Source: Chloroflexota bacterium
GTDB lineage: Bacteria > Chloroflexota > Anaerolineae > UBA1429
Direction of reading: 5' to 3'
Length of the DNA: 17,230 nt
Assembly (NCBI GenBank): GCA_012513595.1
Contig: JAAZBY010000236.1
Location: 1-17,230, forward strand
The notes beneath the pieces are model-generated. The model made no database searches and had not been told where the DNA came from. It was given only the letters and a program-made list of their open reading frames with translations. How positions within the stretch are numbered: the stretch's first letter is position 1; each line of letters opens with the position of its first letter. Position numbers and translations under genes: made by a program. Positions 7,183-14,553 of the stretch are shown here, piece by piece.

Positions 7183-8072
7183 CGCCTGCCTTCCAGATGA
7201 CCCCTCTCCTCTTTGTCGGTGCGCTGCTCATTGGCGGTGGCGTCGGCGTCCTGACGGGGCTCTTTGGCGTCGGGGGCGGATTCCTGATCACGCCGCTCCT
7301 AAACGCCCTCCTCGGGGTGCCCATGCCGATCGCGGTGGGCACCGGGGCCCTGCAGATCCTGGGCACTACCACCGCCGGGCTGTACCGCCGGCGCAGCGAC
7401 GGCCTGGTGGACTACAAGATGGCCGCAGTCCTCTTTGGCGGCAACGCCGTCGGCGTGCGCCTGGGCGATGCGGTGGTGCAGTGGCTCAAAGGGCTCGGCT
7501 CCCTGACTGTCGGCGGGGAGACCGTCGCCGTGGTCGACCTGGCCATCCAGATCACCTTTGTGGTGCTGCTGGGCGGGATCACCTTCTGGCTGTGGCGAGA
7601 CACGGCGCGCGGAGGGACGGCAGACGACGCGCCCGAGGGGCTCTTTGCCCGGCTGCGCATTCCCCCCACCACGACGTTCGCGTCGGTGGCGGGCGTGCCC
7701 CTCTCTATACCGGTGATGTCGTACTTTGGGCTGTTCCTCGGCTTCCTCACCGGGCTGCTGGGGATCGGCGGCGGTGTAGTCTTGGTGCCGGGGCTGTTGT
7801 ACCTGGTGGGGATGCGCGCCCACGCCGCGGCGGCCACCAGCCTGGCCATTGTCTGGCTGTCCTCGCTCGTGGCGGCGGTTACCAAGACGGCCGGCGGAGA
7901 CGCCAGCCTGGCCCTGGTGGTCCCCCTCCTTTTGGGCGGCACTGCCGGGCTGCAGGCCGGCGTGTCGATCTGTAACCGGCTGAGCGCCGCGCGCCTGAAG
8001 CGCTACTTTTCCTTCGTGGTCCTGGCGGCCATGCTGCTGGTGGCCAGCAAGGTCGTGGGCCTGTTCATCTGA
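7179..8072 (+). CDS. TSUP (TauE/SafE) family sulfite/organosulfonate-type permease
   Basis: The 297-residue protein has about eight hydrophobic helices in two inverted halves. Each half starts with the TSUP glycine motif: [13 protein letters not shown] (27-39) and [14 protein letters not shown] (192-205). The family moves sulfite, sulfoacetate, taurine-derived anions or other small organic anions across the cytoplasmic membrane; which one applies here is not visible. A soluble loop (about 140-165) links the halves. The start at 7179 overlaps the stop of the 47-residue gene; a second ATG at 7197 is possible. The gene ends the MFS, small protein, TSUP operon, whose next element is a strong hairpin at 8088-8114. 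Confidence 0.88.
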   Translation: MTPAFQMTPLLFVGALLIGGGVGVLTGLFGVGGGFLITPLLNALLGVPMPIAVGTGALQILGTTTAGLYRRRSDGLVDYKMAAVLFGGNAVGVRLGDAVVQWLKGLGSLTVGGETVAVVDLAIQITFVVLLGGITFWLWRDTARGGTADDAPEGLFARLRIPPTTTFASVAGVPLSIPVMSYFGLFLGFLTGLLGIGGGVVLVPGLLYLVGMRAHAAAATSLAIVWLSSLVAAVTKTAGGDASLALVVPLLLGGTAGLQAGVSICNRLSAARLKRYFSFVVLAAMLLVASKVVGLFI

Positions 8073-8087
8073 CCCGCCGAGGCGCAA

Positions 8088-8114
8088 AACGGGCGGGCCC
8101 CAGGCCCGCCCGTT
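8088..8114. terminator. Bidirectional terminator hairpin after the TSUP gene
   Basis: A perfect 12-bp stem (AACGGGCGGGCC at 8088-8099 with GGCCCGCCCGTT at 8103-8114) has a 3-nt loop. The right flank is CGTTGTCTGT (partly T-rich) and the left flank on the other strand is TTGCGCC. It separates the convergent TSUP gene (ends 8072) and the tandem hydrolase (ends 8145). Confidence 0.8.
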
Positions 8115-8144
8115 CGTTGTCTGTCCCTCTGCCTATCCCCTACC

Positions 8145-10070
8145 CTAGCCCTCCGTAGGGCGCATCCGCGGGCCCCACGGCTCGACGATAGTGACGCGGC
8201 TGCCCAGGGCCGTCACCAGGTCGGGCAGGTCGAAGGCCTGCAGGGCGCCCGTCAGGGTGTTCGCCGCGGGCCAGTCGACGATCGGCGTGGCCGCCCACTC
8301 GGCATACGACGCCGGGCCGTTCTTGAGCGTGACGTGCGCCACGCGCCCGTCGAGCAGTGCCGTGTAGAGGGCCAGGATGGCCCCCTGGCCGCGGCCGTAG
8401 AGGTCGATGCTCTCGGCGCCGAGGCTGGCCAACAGGTCGATGGTGCGCAGCACGTCGTAGACGCGCCGGCCGAGGTAGCTCTCCCCCAGCATGCGCGTGT
8501 AGCCGTGCATCATATAGTCCACGCCGTAGGGGTGCCAGAAGGGATTATCCTCGTCGGGCGCCGACTCGCCCATCCCGCGCACGTCGAGCGCGTACAACTC
8601 CCCTTCCTGCTGGAGCTGCAACGCCAGCGGGTCGGAGGCGAGATCCTCTTCCGCCGAGGCGTGGGGCAGGAAGAGCCTCACGCCGGGCGTCACGTCCAGC
8701 GAGTTGGCCCCCGCAGGAGTGACCATCCGCCGCCGTAGGATGGCGCGGACGTCCTCCTCCGTCTCCACCGCGTAGCGGGCATAGACCGCTCCGTCGAGGC
8801 GCGCCGGGCGCAGGTTGCGGTGGTGCGGCGGCCCTTGGCGCGCCGGCAGGTGCAGGAGATCGGTCACCGCGGCGCGCAGGTCTGCGCCGGTGAGGGCCGG
8901 CCGCCGGGCGGCCAGCGCCGCGGCCTCTTCGGCGATAAAGGCAAGCACCGGCTTGCTGCCAGAGTCCATGACCTGGCCGGTCGGCGTGACCTGCAGGACG
9001 CCCTCGTCAAGAGCCTCAGGCTCCGCCAGGGGGCGGGGATACAGGCCGGCATGGCGGGCAAAGAAGGCGACCATGGCCTCCTGGTTCTCACGGAAAAAGC
9101 CGTGCCCGTGCGGGCCGCGGAAGCAACCGACGTTCTCCTCCGGGGCGCCCAGCAAACGATAGAAACGCTGCAGCTCCTCAAAGGCCTCCTGGTGCCCGCG
9201 ACGGTCAAAGTAGTCCAGATGCTGGCCCAGCAGCAGGATCGGCTTGGGCGCGCGGCTGATGAGCAAGTCCACCATCTCCATCCCCGCCCCGATGACACCG
9301 TAAGGATACTGCTCGGCATCGGCGGGGAGCTCGTTCTCCAGGTTGGCCAGGAAGGTGGTGATAAAGCAGCTCGGCGCGGCCATGGTAAAACGGTCGTCGG
9401 CTGCCCACAGCCAGGAGGCCATGGTGCCGCCGCCCGAGTTGCCGGTGACGCCCACGTGCGCGGGGTCCACCTCCGGGCGAGAGAGGAGATAGTCCAGGGC
9501 GCGGATGCCGTCCCAAGTGCGCCACATGACCATGCTGTCTCCGAGGAGCTCCAGCTGTTTGCCCATCATATTGTGGGCGTAGGTACACTGGGCCACCGCC
9601 TCGCGGTCCTCGAGGAGGGCGTACTGGTCGCGCTCGCCCTGGTTGAACGGGTCATAGATGAGGGTCACGAATCCCGAGACGGCCAGGCGTTGCCCAAAGG
9701 CCTGGTAGAGATCGGCGGCCTTGCCCTCGGCAGAGTGCCCGCAGGTACCCAGGACGCAGGGCGCGGGCCCGTCCAGCCCCTTCGGCAGGTAGAGGTTCGC
9801 GGTGACGAGGCAGCCGGGCCGCGACTCCAGGAGCACCTTCTCGATCCAGTAGGCGGGGCGCTCGATGCGCCCGGTGATGCGGGCGTTGAGGGGCGTCTTG
9901 GCCGGGCGGGGGCTGAAGGCGCGCTCAATGGCGGGCACCAGGCCCTTCTGGTACGCTGCGGCATCGGCCGCGCCCTGCAGGGCGGCCAGCCGCGCGCCGC
10001 GCGCCGCGCGCGTTCGCCGGACTCTGGCGACCATCTCATCCAGCACCATGTGTCCATAACCGTTGCGCAT
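8145..10070 (-). CDS. Large tandem alpha/beta hydrolase (acetyl-xylan-esterase-like), second half without nucleophile
   Basis: The 641-residue protein contains two alpha/beta-hydrolase-like units. The first (about 70-345) looks active: Ser212 in GNSGGG, an acidic residue at Asp286 or Asp289 in LGQHLDYFD, and His321 in GPHGHGF, with LIYDPFNQGERD (137-148) as in acetyl xylan esterase relatives. The second (about 440-640) keeps the strand and helix order, with LDVRGMGES (495-503) and LYGRGQG (557-563), but the serine of GxSxG is Gly561 and no matching C-terminal His is seen, so it is probably structural. No signal peptide. The ATG at 10070 is chosen because GGAGG lies 9 nt upstream; the frame stays open to 10148, but that extension would cover the promoter. 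The substrate is unknown; ester or peptide hydrolysis is typical of relatives. Confidence 0.85.
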   Translation of the reverse strand: MRNGYGHMVLDEMVARVRRTRAARGARLAALQGAADAAAYQKGLVPAIERAFSPRPAKTPLNARITGRIERPAYWIEKVLLESRPGCLVTANLYLPKGLDGPAPCVLGTCGHSAEGKAADLYQAFGQRLAVSGFVTLIYDPFNQGERDQYALLEDREAVAQCTYAHNMMGKQLELLGDSMVMWRTWDGIRALDYLLSRPEVDPAHVGVTGNSGGGTMASWLWAADDRFTMAAPSCFITTFLANLENELPADAEQYPYGVIGAGMEMVDLLISRAPKPILLLGQHLDYFDRRGHQEAFEELQRFYRLLGAPEENVGCFRGPHGHGFFRENQEAMVAFFARHAGLYPRPLAEPEALDEGVLQVTPTGQVMDSGSKPVLAFIAEEAAALAARRPALTGADLRAAVTDLLHLPARQGPPHHRNLRPARLDGAVYARYAVETEEDVRAILRRRMVTPAGANSLDVTPGVRLFLPHASAEEDLASDPLALQLQQEGELYALDVRGMGESAPDEDNPFWHPYGVDYMMHGYTRMLGESYLGRRVYDVLRTIDLLASLGAESIDLYGRGQGAILALYTALLDGRVAHVTLKNGPASYAEWAATPIVDWPAANTLTGALQAFDLPDLVTALGSRVTIVEPWGPRMRPTEG

Positions 10071-10106
10071 ACGAGTTCCTCCTCGACCGACTGCGATCAT
10101 AAGGCC

Positions 10107-10135
10107 ATGATAGCGGCGCCGCGGGCCCGCGGCAA
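10107..10135 (-). promoter_or_regulatory. Promoter for the tandem hydrolase
   Basis: On the minus strand, TTGCCG (10135-10130), a 17-bp spacer and TATCAT (10112-10107) lie 36 bp upstream of the start codon at 10070. The spacer and -35 element overlap a 16-bp palindrome. Confidence 0.6.
10118..10133. promoter_or_regulatory. Perfect 16-bp palindrome over the hydrolase promoter (operator candidate)
   Basis: GCCGCGGGCCCGCGGC is its own reverse complement and lies between the -10 and -35 elements, overlapping the -35. This is where a repressor dimer would block RNA polymerase. GC-only palindromes are more frequent by chance in DNA of this composition, so the operator role is tentative. Confidence 0.35.
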
Positions 10136-10246
10136 GGCCGCAGGCCACGCGCTGCCGGAACCGCGGCTCTCCGCGCCCCGTCTGAAAGGGGCTTCGCCAC
10201 CGGGGGGCCGATCGCGCCCACTACTGAGTGAAAGGATGACGCCGCA

Positions 10247-11179
10247 ATGCCAACCTGGGCAGGCCCCTGGCCGAGACTCTTCCCCCCCAAGGGCACGCTG
10301 CGCGGCAGGGCCGGCGCTCTGCTGGCGCTGGGCAGCCTGCTGGGCGGCATTCTGGGGGCTTTCTACGTGCTGCGCGTGGAGCCCCGCTGGATCGAGGTCA
10401 CCACGCCGACTCTCTACCTGGCCGACCTGCCCGCTCCTTTGGAGGGGCTGACCATTGCCCAGCTGAGCGATCTGCACGCCGGGCTGGGCTCGCGCGAGGC
10501 CGTGCGCGCTCTGGTGCAGCGTGTGAATGCCCTGCAGCCCGATATCGTGGTGCTCACGGGGGACTATGTCCGCGATCGGCGCCGGGACGCTGGGCCCATC
10601 GCTGAGGAGCTGGGGGCGCTGCGGCCGCGCCTGGGCGCCTATGCGGTCCTCGGGAACCACGACGTGTGGCAGGGGGCCGAGGGCATCACGGCGCACCTCG
10701 AGGGCGCCGGCATCCGGGTCCTCCGCGATGAGGCGGTACGCGTGCCGCTGGGTGAGGCCGGGCTGTGGCTGATCGGCCTGGACGACCTGGGCATCTCCGG
10801 CTGGGGTGACCGCTCCCTCTCGCTGGGCGACCTGGCCGCCATCTGGCGGCCGCAGGTGGCCCGGCTGGACGGCCTGCTACGCCGCATGCCGCCCGGTGAG
10901 CCGCGTATCCTGCTGGTGCACAATCCCGACTTCAACGAGTTCCTGGCCACCCAGCGCCTGGACCTGGCCCTGAGCGGCCACACCCACGGGGGCCAGGTGC
11001 GCCTGCCCTGGATCGGCGCGCCGGTAATGCCCTCGGTGATGGGCCAAAAGTACGCCGGTGGCTGGGCACAGGGGGGCGCCGCGCCGGTCTACGTCAGCCG
11101 CGGCGTGGGGGCCAACATCAACGTGCGCCTGAACGCCCGGCCCGAGGTCACGCTGCTGACGCTGCGCCGACGCGAGTGA
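10247..11179 (+). CDS. Membrane-anchored calcineurin-like metallophosphoesterase (YkuE/YaeI-like)
   Basis: The 310-residue protein has a basic N-terminus, one hydrophobic helix (about 23-43) and a metallophosphoesterase domain on the far side of the membrane or held at it. All two-metal motifs are present: SDLH (D75, H77), GDY (D106), GNHD (N137, H138), VHNPD (H225) and SGHTHGGQ (H245, H247). The overall pattern, with GGQVRLPW after the last motif and VYVSRGVG near the end, is that of the YkuE/YaeI group linked to phosphodiester or lipid-phosphate cleavage in the envelope; the substrate is not known. AAGGA lies about 10 nt before the ATG at 10247. It is divergent from the tandem hydrolase and convergent with msrC, whose end is only 7 bp away. 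Confidence 0.9.
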   Translation: MPTWAGPWPRLFPPKGTLRGRAGALLALGSLLGGILGAFYVLRVEPRWIEVTTPTLYLADLPAPLEGLTIAQLSDLHAGLGSREAVRALVQRVNALQPDIVVLTGDYVRDRRRDAGPIAEELGALRPRLGAYAVLGNHDVWQGAEGITAHLEGAGIRVLRDEAVRVPLGEAGLWLIGLDDLGISGWGDRSLSLGDLAAIWRPQVARLDGLLRRMPPGEPRILLVHNPDFNEFLATQRLDLALSGHTHGGQVRLPWIGAPVMPSVMGQKYAGGWAQGGAAPVYVSRGVGANINVRLNARPEVTLLTLRRRE

Positions 11180-11186
11180 CCGCGCC

Positions 11187-11651
11187 CTACAGGAGGGGCT
11201 GCAGGAGGTTGACGATCTTTTCCAACGGGGCGACGTCGTCCGCATCGAACATGGCCAGGCGGTCCGAGTCGACATCCAGGACGGCCACGACCTGCCCGTC
11301 CCTGCGCAGGGGGATGACGATCTCGCTCTTGGAGCGGGAGTCGCAGGCGATGTGCCCGGGGAACTCCTCGACGTTGGGCACCACCACCGCCGCGCCGGTG
11401 CGCACGGCGTGCAGGCAGACGCCCCGGTCGCGCAGCACCTGGCAGGCCACCGAACCCTGGTAAGGCCCGACGTGTAACTCGTTCTCCCCGGCCACCAGGT
11501 AAAAACCGGTCCAGAAGTGGTGGGGCATCTTGGCCTGCAGCACGGCGCAGATCGTGGCCATGCCCGCCACCAGGTTCGGTGACTTGGCCAGGAGTTCCTC
11601 CAGCTGCGCCGTCAGCCGCTCGTAGCGGCCAGCCCGCCTCGTATCGATCAC
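11187..11651 (-). CDS. msrC: Free methionine-(R)-sulfoxide reductase, GAF domain
   Basis: The 154-residue protein is a single GAF domain of the fRMsr (YebR/MsrC) family, which reduces free L-methionine-R-sulfoxide with thioredoxin and protects the methionine pool from oxidation. The three catalytic and resolving cysteines are kept: Cys70, Cys79 and Cys103. The 24-residue spacing of the last two equals that of E. coli Cys94 and Cys118. Typical runs are FWTGFYLV (46-53), VGPYQG (61-66) and FPGHIACDS (97-105). The start is taken as GTG at 11651 because AAGGAG is placed just before it and a promoter repeat lies 35 bp upstream; the frame continues upstream to an ATG at 11849, but those residues are low-complexity and cross the promoter. 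Confidence 0.92.
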   Translation of the reverse strand: MIDTRRAGRYERLTAQLEELLAKSPNLVAGMATICAVLQAKMPHHFWTGFYLVAGENELHVGPYQGSVACQVLRDRGVCLHAVRTGAAVVVPNVEEFPGHIACDSRSKSEIVIPLRRDGQVVAVLDVDSDRLAMFDADDVAPLEKIVNLLQPLL

Positions 11652-11680
11652 GTTGCTCTCCTTATAGCACGAACGTTCCA

Positions 11681-11720
11681 GGCCGATGGTACCAGGAGTG
11701 CCACCGGGCGGCAAAGCGGC
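11681..11720 (-). repeat. 40-bp dispersed repeat, copy A (upstream of msrC)
   Basis: Bases 11681-11720 match 15491-15530 at 37 of 40 positions (differences at offsets 23, 30 and 39), including 22 identical bases in a row. In both places it lies upstream of a leftward gene and in the same orientation. Similarity to the left is weak (GNNCGTTC at 11671-11678 and 15481-15488), and to the right it stops. Confidence 0.85.
11686..11715 (-). promoter_or_regulatory. Putative promoter for msrC inside repeat copy A
   Basis: On the minus strand, TTTGCC (11715-11710), an 18-bp spacer ending in CCTGG, and TACCAT (11691-11686), which gives an extended -10 of the TGG-TACCAT form. It lies 35 bp from the GTG of msrC. 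The -10 is not close to consensus, so the call leans on position and on conservation in copy B. Confidence 0.45.
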
Positions 11721-12246
11721 GGCGTGCCGTTCGGGTCGTGCGTCAGGGTGCGCGTGCTGCCGCGCTCCTCCGCCCGGAAGCGGCAGGGCGTGATGAAACG
11801 GGGCAGGGCGTTTGCCCGCCAGGGCCGAGCCCAGACGGTTGCAGGCCATGCGCCGGTCGACGACGTGGCGCGCGCACTCCGCGAACGACGAGACAACGCT
11901 CTTCTGCAGCCGCCGGCGAAAAAGTCGTCGGAGCGCCTCCGCGTGCGGCGCACAGCAACCCCGGCGCGCTTCCGTTGCGCCTCCGTGTCCGGCGCCTTGA
12001 GGAGGCTACGCGCCAACTCGTCAGGCCAGGTCGCCAGGAGGACGTCGTAACAGCCCTGTTGGGCCGGGCTTCCTGCGCGCGCCGCGCCAACTCCCAGCAG
12101 CCGCCGCTCCAAGGTAATCACCTGCGCGATGAGCGGCGATCATCCGTCCGATAGTCCCGCGGGCCACTTCTCCCCGGCTAGGGATGTTTGCCCGGTAGGG
12201 GCAACCCGTGAGGGCGGCGCGCCCTGGCGCGGGCTCGGAGGTCGCC
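11716..12246. other. Gene-poor segment, possibly decayed coding DNA
   Basis: About 530 bp without a convincing gene. Open frames exist on both strands, but their products are Arg-, Ala- and Pro-rich, lack ribosome binding sites and match no family I recognise. One minus-strand frame starts plausibly at 12121 (MITLERRLLGV, then YDVLLATWPDELARSLL) and turns into low-complexity residues, as a frameshifted remnant would. The segment lies between the DUF3604 gene and the msrC promoter. It also holds a short hairpin at 12188-12204. Confidence 0.5.
12188..12204 (-). terminator. Short hairpin downstream of the DUF3604 gene
   Basis: TTGCCC (12188-12193) pairs with GGGCAA (12199-12204) around a 5-nt loop, 43 bp past the stop codon of the gene at 12247. 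There is no T tract. It could be a weak terminator, or part of the GTAGGGGC-AACCC type of palindromic repeat seen in many environmental genomes. Confidence 0.3.
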
Positions 12247-14469
12247 TCACCCTCCCAGCGTGTCCTGCCCCTCGGCAAGCGGCCGCGCCCATGGCTGACC
12301 CTTGACCATTTCCGCGCCGTACAGCACCCAGCCATACTCCATGCGCAGCCGCGGGACCTCGAACGAATAGAACCACTGGATCAGGATGCGGTGCCCACGG
12401 ATAAAGCAATAGAACACTGCATAGTCACCCAGCGGGGCGTGCACTATGCGCATCGGCGTCAGCTGCTCAAAGGCCTCCAGCCTCTCCTCGCGCCGCAGGT
12501 ACTCCTGCAGAGCAGGCAGGTACTGGCTGGCCTCGTTGTCCCCTACCGCCGCCAGGTCCACCTCGTCCGGGGCGTTCCAGGTCGGCAGGCCTTCCACCGA
12601 GCCCCCCGCCGTCGAGTCCACCCATACCGGCGAGCTCCACAGGAACTCCCCGTCGGACTGCTCCACGCGCACATAGTAGTAGCACTCGCCCGTCGGCGGC
12701 CGGTCCTCCAGGTGGGCGTCAAAGGCCAGGCTGCCACCCTCCCAGCGGGCCAGGCGGTGCGCGCCGCGGATGAGGTCCACCCGCGCGATGGGGGCGGTGC
12801 CCTCCACGGCCACGTCCAGTCGCACGGGGCCGGAGGAGCGAACCAGAGAGCCCATCAGGGCACCGTTCACCCGAAAGTCGAGCAGCGCGCGGGCCCCGGT
12901 GGTGGCGTAGGTGCGGCGGGCCTGGAAGGCCTCCCACAGCGCCTCGCGCGTCAGGGTCTCCGCCAGCACCCCGAGGAGCGGCCCCCCGCCATAGTTCGCG
13001 TCGCGCCGGCGGAGAAGGTCCACAAAGTGCCCGCCGTTGGAACCCACGGAGCGTGGGTGGCCCGGGCGGCCTTGGTGCCCGTCGGAGGCGCCCGCCATCC
13101 CCATGTGGTATCCCTTCTGCAGGTAGGCCTGGGCGAACCATTCCGAGTTCCCCGTCCCGGAGGTCATCTCGCAGAGCGGCTCCAGCCGCCGGTCGTGAAA
13201 GTCCGGGAGCGAGGCGGTGCCCCCCACGTGGGGGATGACCATGGCCGGTATCCTGGCGAGGTGATCGTAGACCTCGGCGATGCGCCAGGTGGCGTCGGGC
13301 TGCGGGGCATCCAGGTCTCGGAACACGAGGTTGCGGTCGCCGCCCAGCGCTTGCTTGTCGCGCCACTCGCAGCCGAGGTACGGAACAAAGCGCCCCGGCG
13401 CGTCGTAGGCGCGCACGGCCTCCTGATACATCCCCCACCACGCGGAGACCGCCTCGGGATGCTCGCGGAACATGTGCGAGCCGGTGGCAAGGAAGGACAG
13501 GCCCGTCACGTCACGGGCGTACTCGAACATGCGGTGCGGGTCGCTCTCCTCGTTCAGGATGTTCAGCTCAAACGCGTCATAGCCGTGGCTGTGGAACTCG
13601 CCCCAGTAGACGTTTGGGCCGTCACGGCTCACGCGGATGGGGTTGGTGGGCACCTCCACGCCCCGCTCCGGAACCCGCACCGTGAGCCGCTGCAGCCCCT
13701 CTTCCCCCGCCACCCGCGCCCGCGCCCACAGCGCGTGGCCGTGCCCTTGTACCATGGTGACCCCATCACCGGCCGCCTCCGCCGGACCCCCGAGGCGCAC
13801 CTGCCCCTCCGCCGGCATGGGGTTGCCGTTCGCGTCCACCGGCAGGGCCAGCACCCGTACCTCCTCATCCGGCCGTGCGGACGAGGGGGCGAACACGTAA
13901 TAGTTTCGCACCGGCGGCAGCGGCACGATGCGGATCGTCAGCGTGGCCTCCGGCACAGGCCGAAAGGCCTCCTCCCCCGGCCACCGCACGCCCACCATCA
14001 GGTCCGCCTGATAGGTGCTCGGCCACGCCGGCACTCCCGACCCGCCCCAGCGCCGATCTCCGATGCGGATGACCAGCCCCTCCCCTGCCCGCCAGTCCCG
14101 CGGCAGCGTCACCAGGGCGGGGGTGGCGGCCTTCATCGCCGTCTCGCAGGCAAAGGGCAGCGCCTCCCCCCGGTCGTCCTCCACCGTCACATAGCCCATG
14201 GAGCGTGGCCAGTAGTCCTGGTGGCGCCAATCGAGCCGGAACTCGTTGTCTATCTTGGTAAGCACCACGCCGCTGCCAGCGGGGAGCGCCTCACCCGGAC
14301 GGATGGTGGCCACCCAGGTGCCGCGGCGGCCGGCCTCGACGGTAACCATGCGAGCCGGCGGCGCAGAGGGGCCGACGGCGGCTTCCCAGGCGAGGGTGGC
14401 GCTGCCGGGGTAGGGCTCCCCGGCGAAACGGACCGCCAGGCGCTGGTACTCCGGGTTCCTGGCCTGCAT
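12247..14469 (-). CDS. DUF3604-family PHP-like metallohydrolase with extra C-terminal domain
   Basis: The 740-residue protein has an N-terminal beta-rich region (about 1-280), a metal-dependent hydrolase core (about 285-545) and a C-terminal region (about 546-740). The core starts with NVYWGEFHSHG (286-296) and supplies metal ligands H293 and H295, then GSHMF (330-334), LGCEW (365-369), IPHVGG (412-417) and GASDGH (460-465), in the order seen in DUF3604/CehA-like members of the PHP superfamily. These hydrolyse phosphoesters, carbamates or related bonds; no substrate can be assigned. Residues 546-618 look like a beta-sandwich typical of DUF3604 ends, but 640-720 form a further region I do not recognise. 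No signal peptide is seen. AAGGAGA precedes the ATG at 14469. The isomerase gene lies 84 bp upstream on the same strand, so the two probably form an operon. Confidence 0.82.
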   Translation of the reverse strand: MQARNPEYQRLAVRFAGEPYPGSATLAWEAAVGPSAPPARMVTVEAGRRGTWVATIRPGEALPAGSGVVLTKIDNEFRLDWRHQDYWPRSMGYVTVEDDRGEALPFACETAMKAATPALVTLPRDWRAGEGLVIRIGDRRWGGSGVPAWPSTYQADLMVGVRWPGEEAFRPVPEATLTIRIVPLPPVRNYYVFAPSSARPDEEVRVLALPVDANGNPMPAEGQVRLGGPAEAAGDGVTMVQGHGHALWARARVAGEEGLQRLTVRVPERGVEVPTNPIRVSRDGPNVYWGEFHSHGYDAFELNILNEESDPHRMFEYARDVTGLSFLATGSHMFREHPEAVSAWWGMYQEAVRAYDAPGRFVPYLGCEWRDKQALGGDRNLVFRDLDAPQPDATWRIAEVYDHLARIPAMVIPHVGGTASLPDFHDRRLEPLCEMTSGTGNSEWFAQAYLQKGYHMGMAGASDGHQGRPGHPRSVGSNGGHFVDLLRRRDANYGGGPLLGVLAETLTREALWEAFQARRTYATTGARALLDFRVNGALMGSLVRSSGPVRLDVAVEGTAPIARVDLIRGAHRLARWEGGSLAFDAHLEDRPPTGECYYYVRVEQSDGEFLWSSPVWVDSTAGGSVEGLPTWNAPDEVDLAAVGDNEASQYLPALQEYLRREERLEAFEQLTPMRIVHAPLGDYAVFYCFIRGHRILIQWFYSFEVPRLRMEYGWVLYGAEMVKGQPWARPLAEGQDTLGG

Positions 14470-14553
14470 CTTGTCTCCTTTCGTCGCCCAGCATGCCCGC
14501 TCGCGGCCCTTCTGCGCCAGGCTAGGGGGCGCTCAAACCGTCTGGCCGGCCCG

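Noticed and set aside
9985..10020. GC-alternating run as a repeat or recombination site
   Set aside because: It lies within the hydrolase coding region and is explained by Arg/Ala codons (RTRAARGARLAAL) in GC-rich DNA.
10071..10148. Longer N-terminus for the tandem hydrolase, starting at 10148
   Set aside because: It would cover the TTGCCG-17-TATCAT promoter, and the extra residues are Arg/Gly-rich. The ATG at 10070 has GGAGG at good spacing.
8820..10451. Plus-strand open frame (543 codons) opposite the tandem hydrolase
   Set aside because: It is an antisense shadow of the hydrolase, running on through its promoter into the next gene, with no recognisable domain.
11661..11666. TATAAG on the minus strand as the -10 of msrC
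   Set aside because: It lies about 10 bp before the GTG, so a transcript starting there would lack the ribosome binding site, and no -35 is placed properly.
11652..11849. Longer N-terminus for msrC, starting at ATG 11849
   Set aside because: The extra 66 residues are low-complexity and cross the promoter repeat. GTG 11651 has AAGGAG before it and gives the normal family length.
11724..12050. Plus-strand frame starting MPFGSCVRVRVL as a transposase remnant
   Set aside because: No catalytic motif (HUH, DDE) or terminal repeats could be found; composition looks non-coding.
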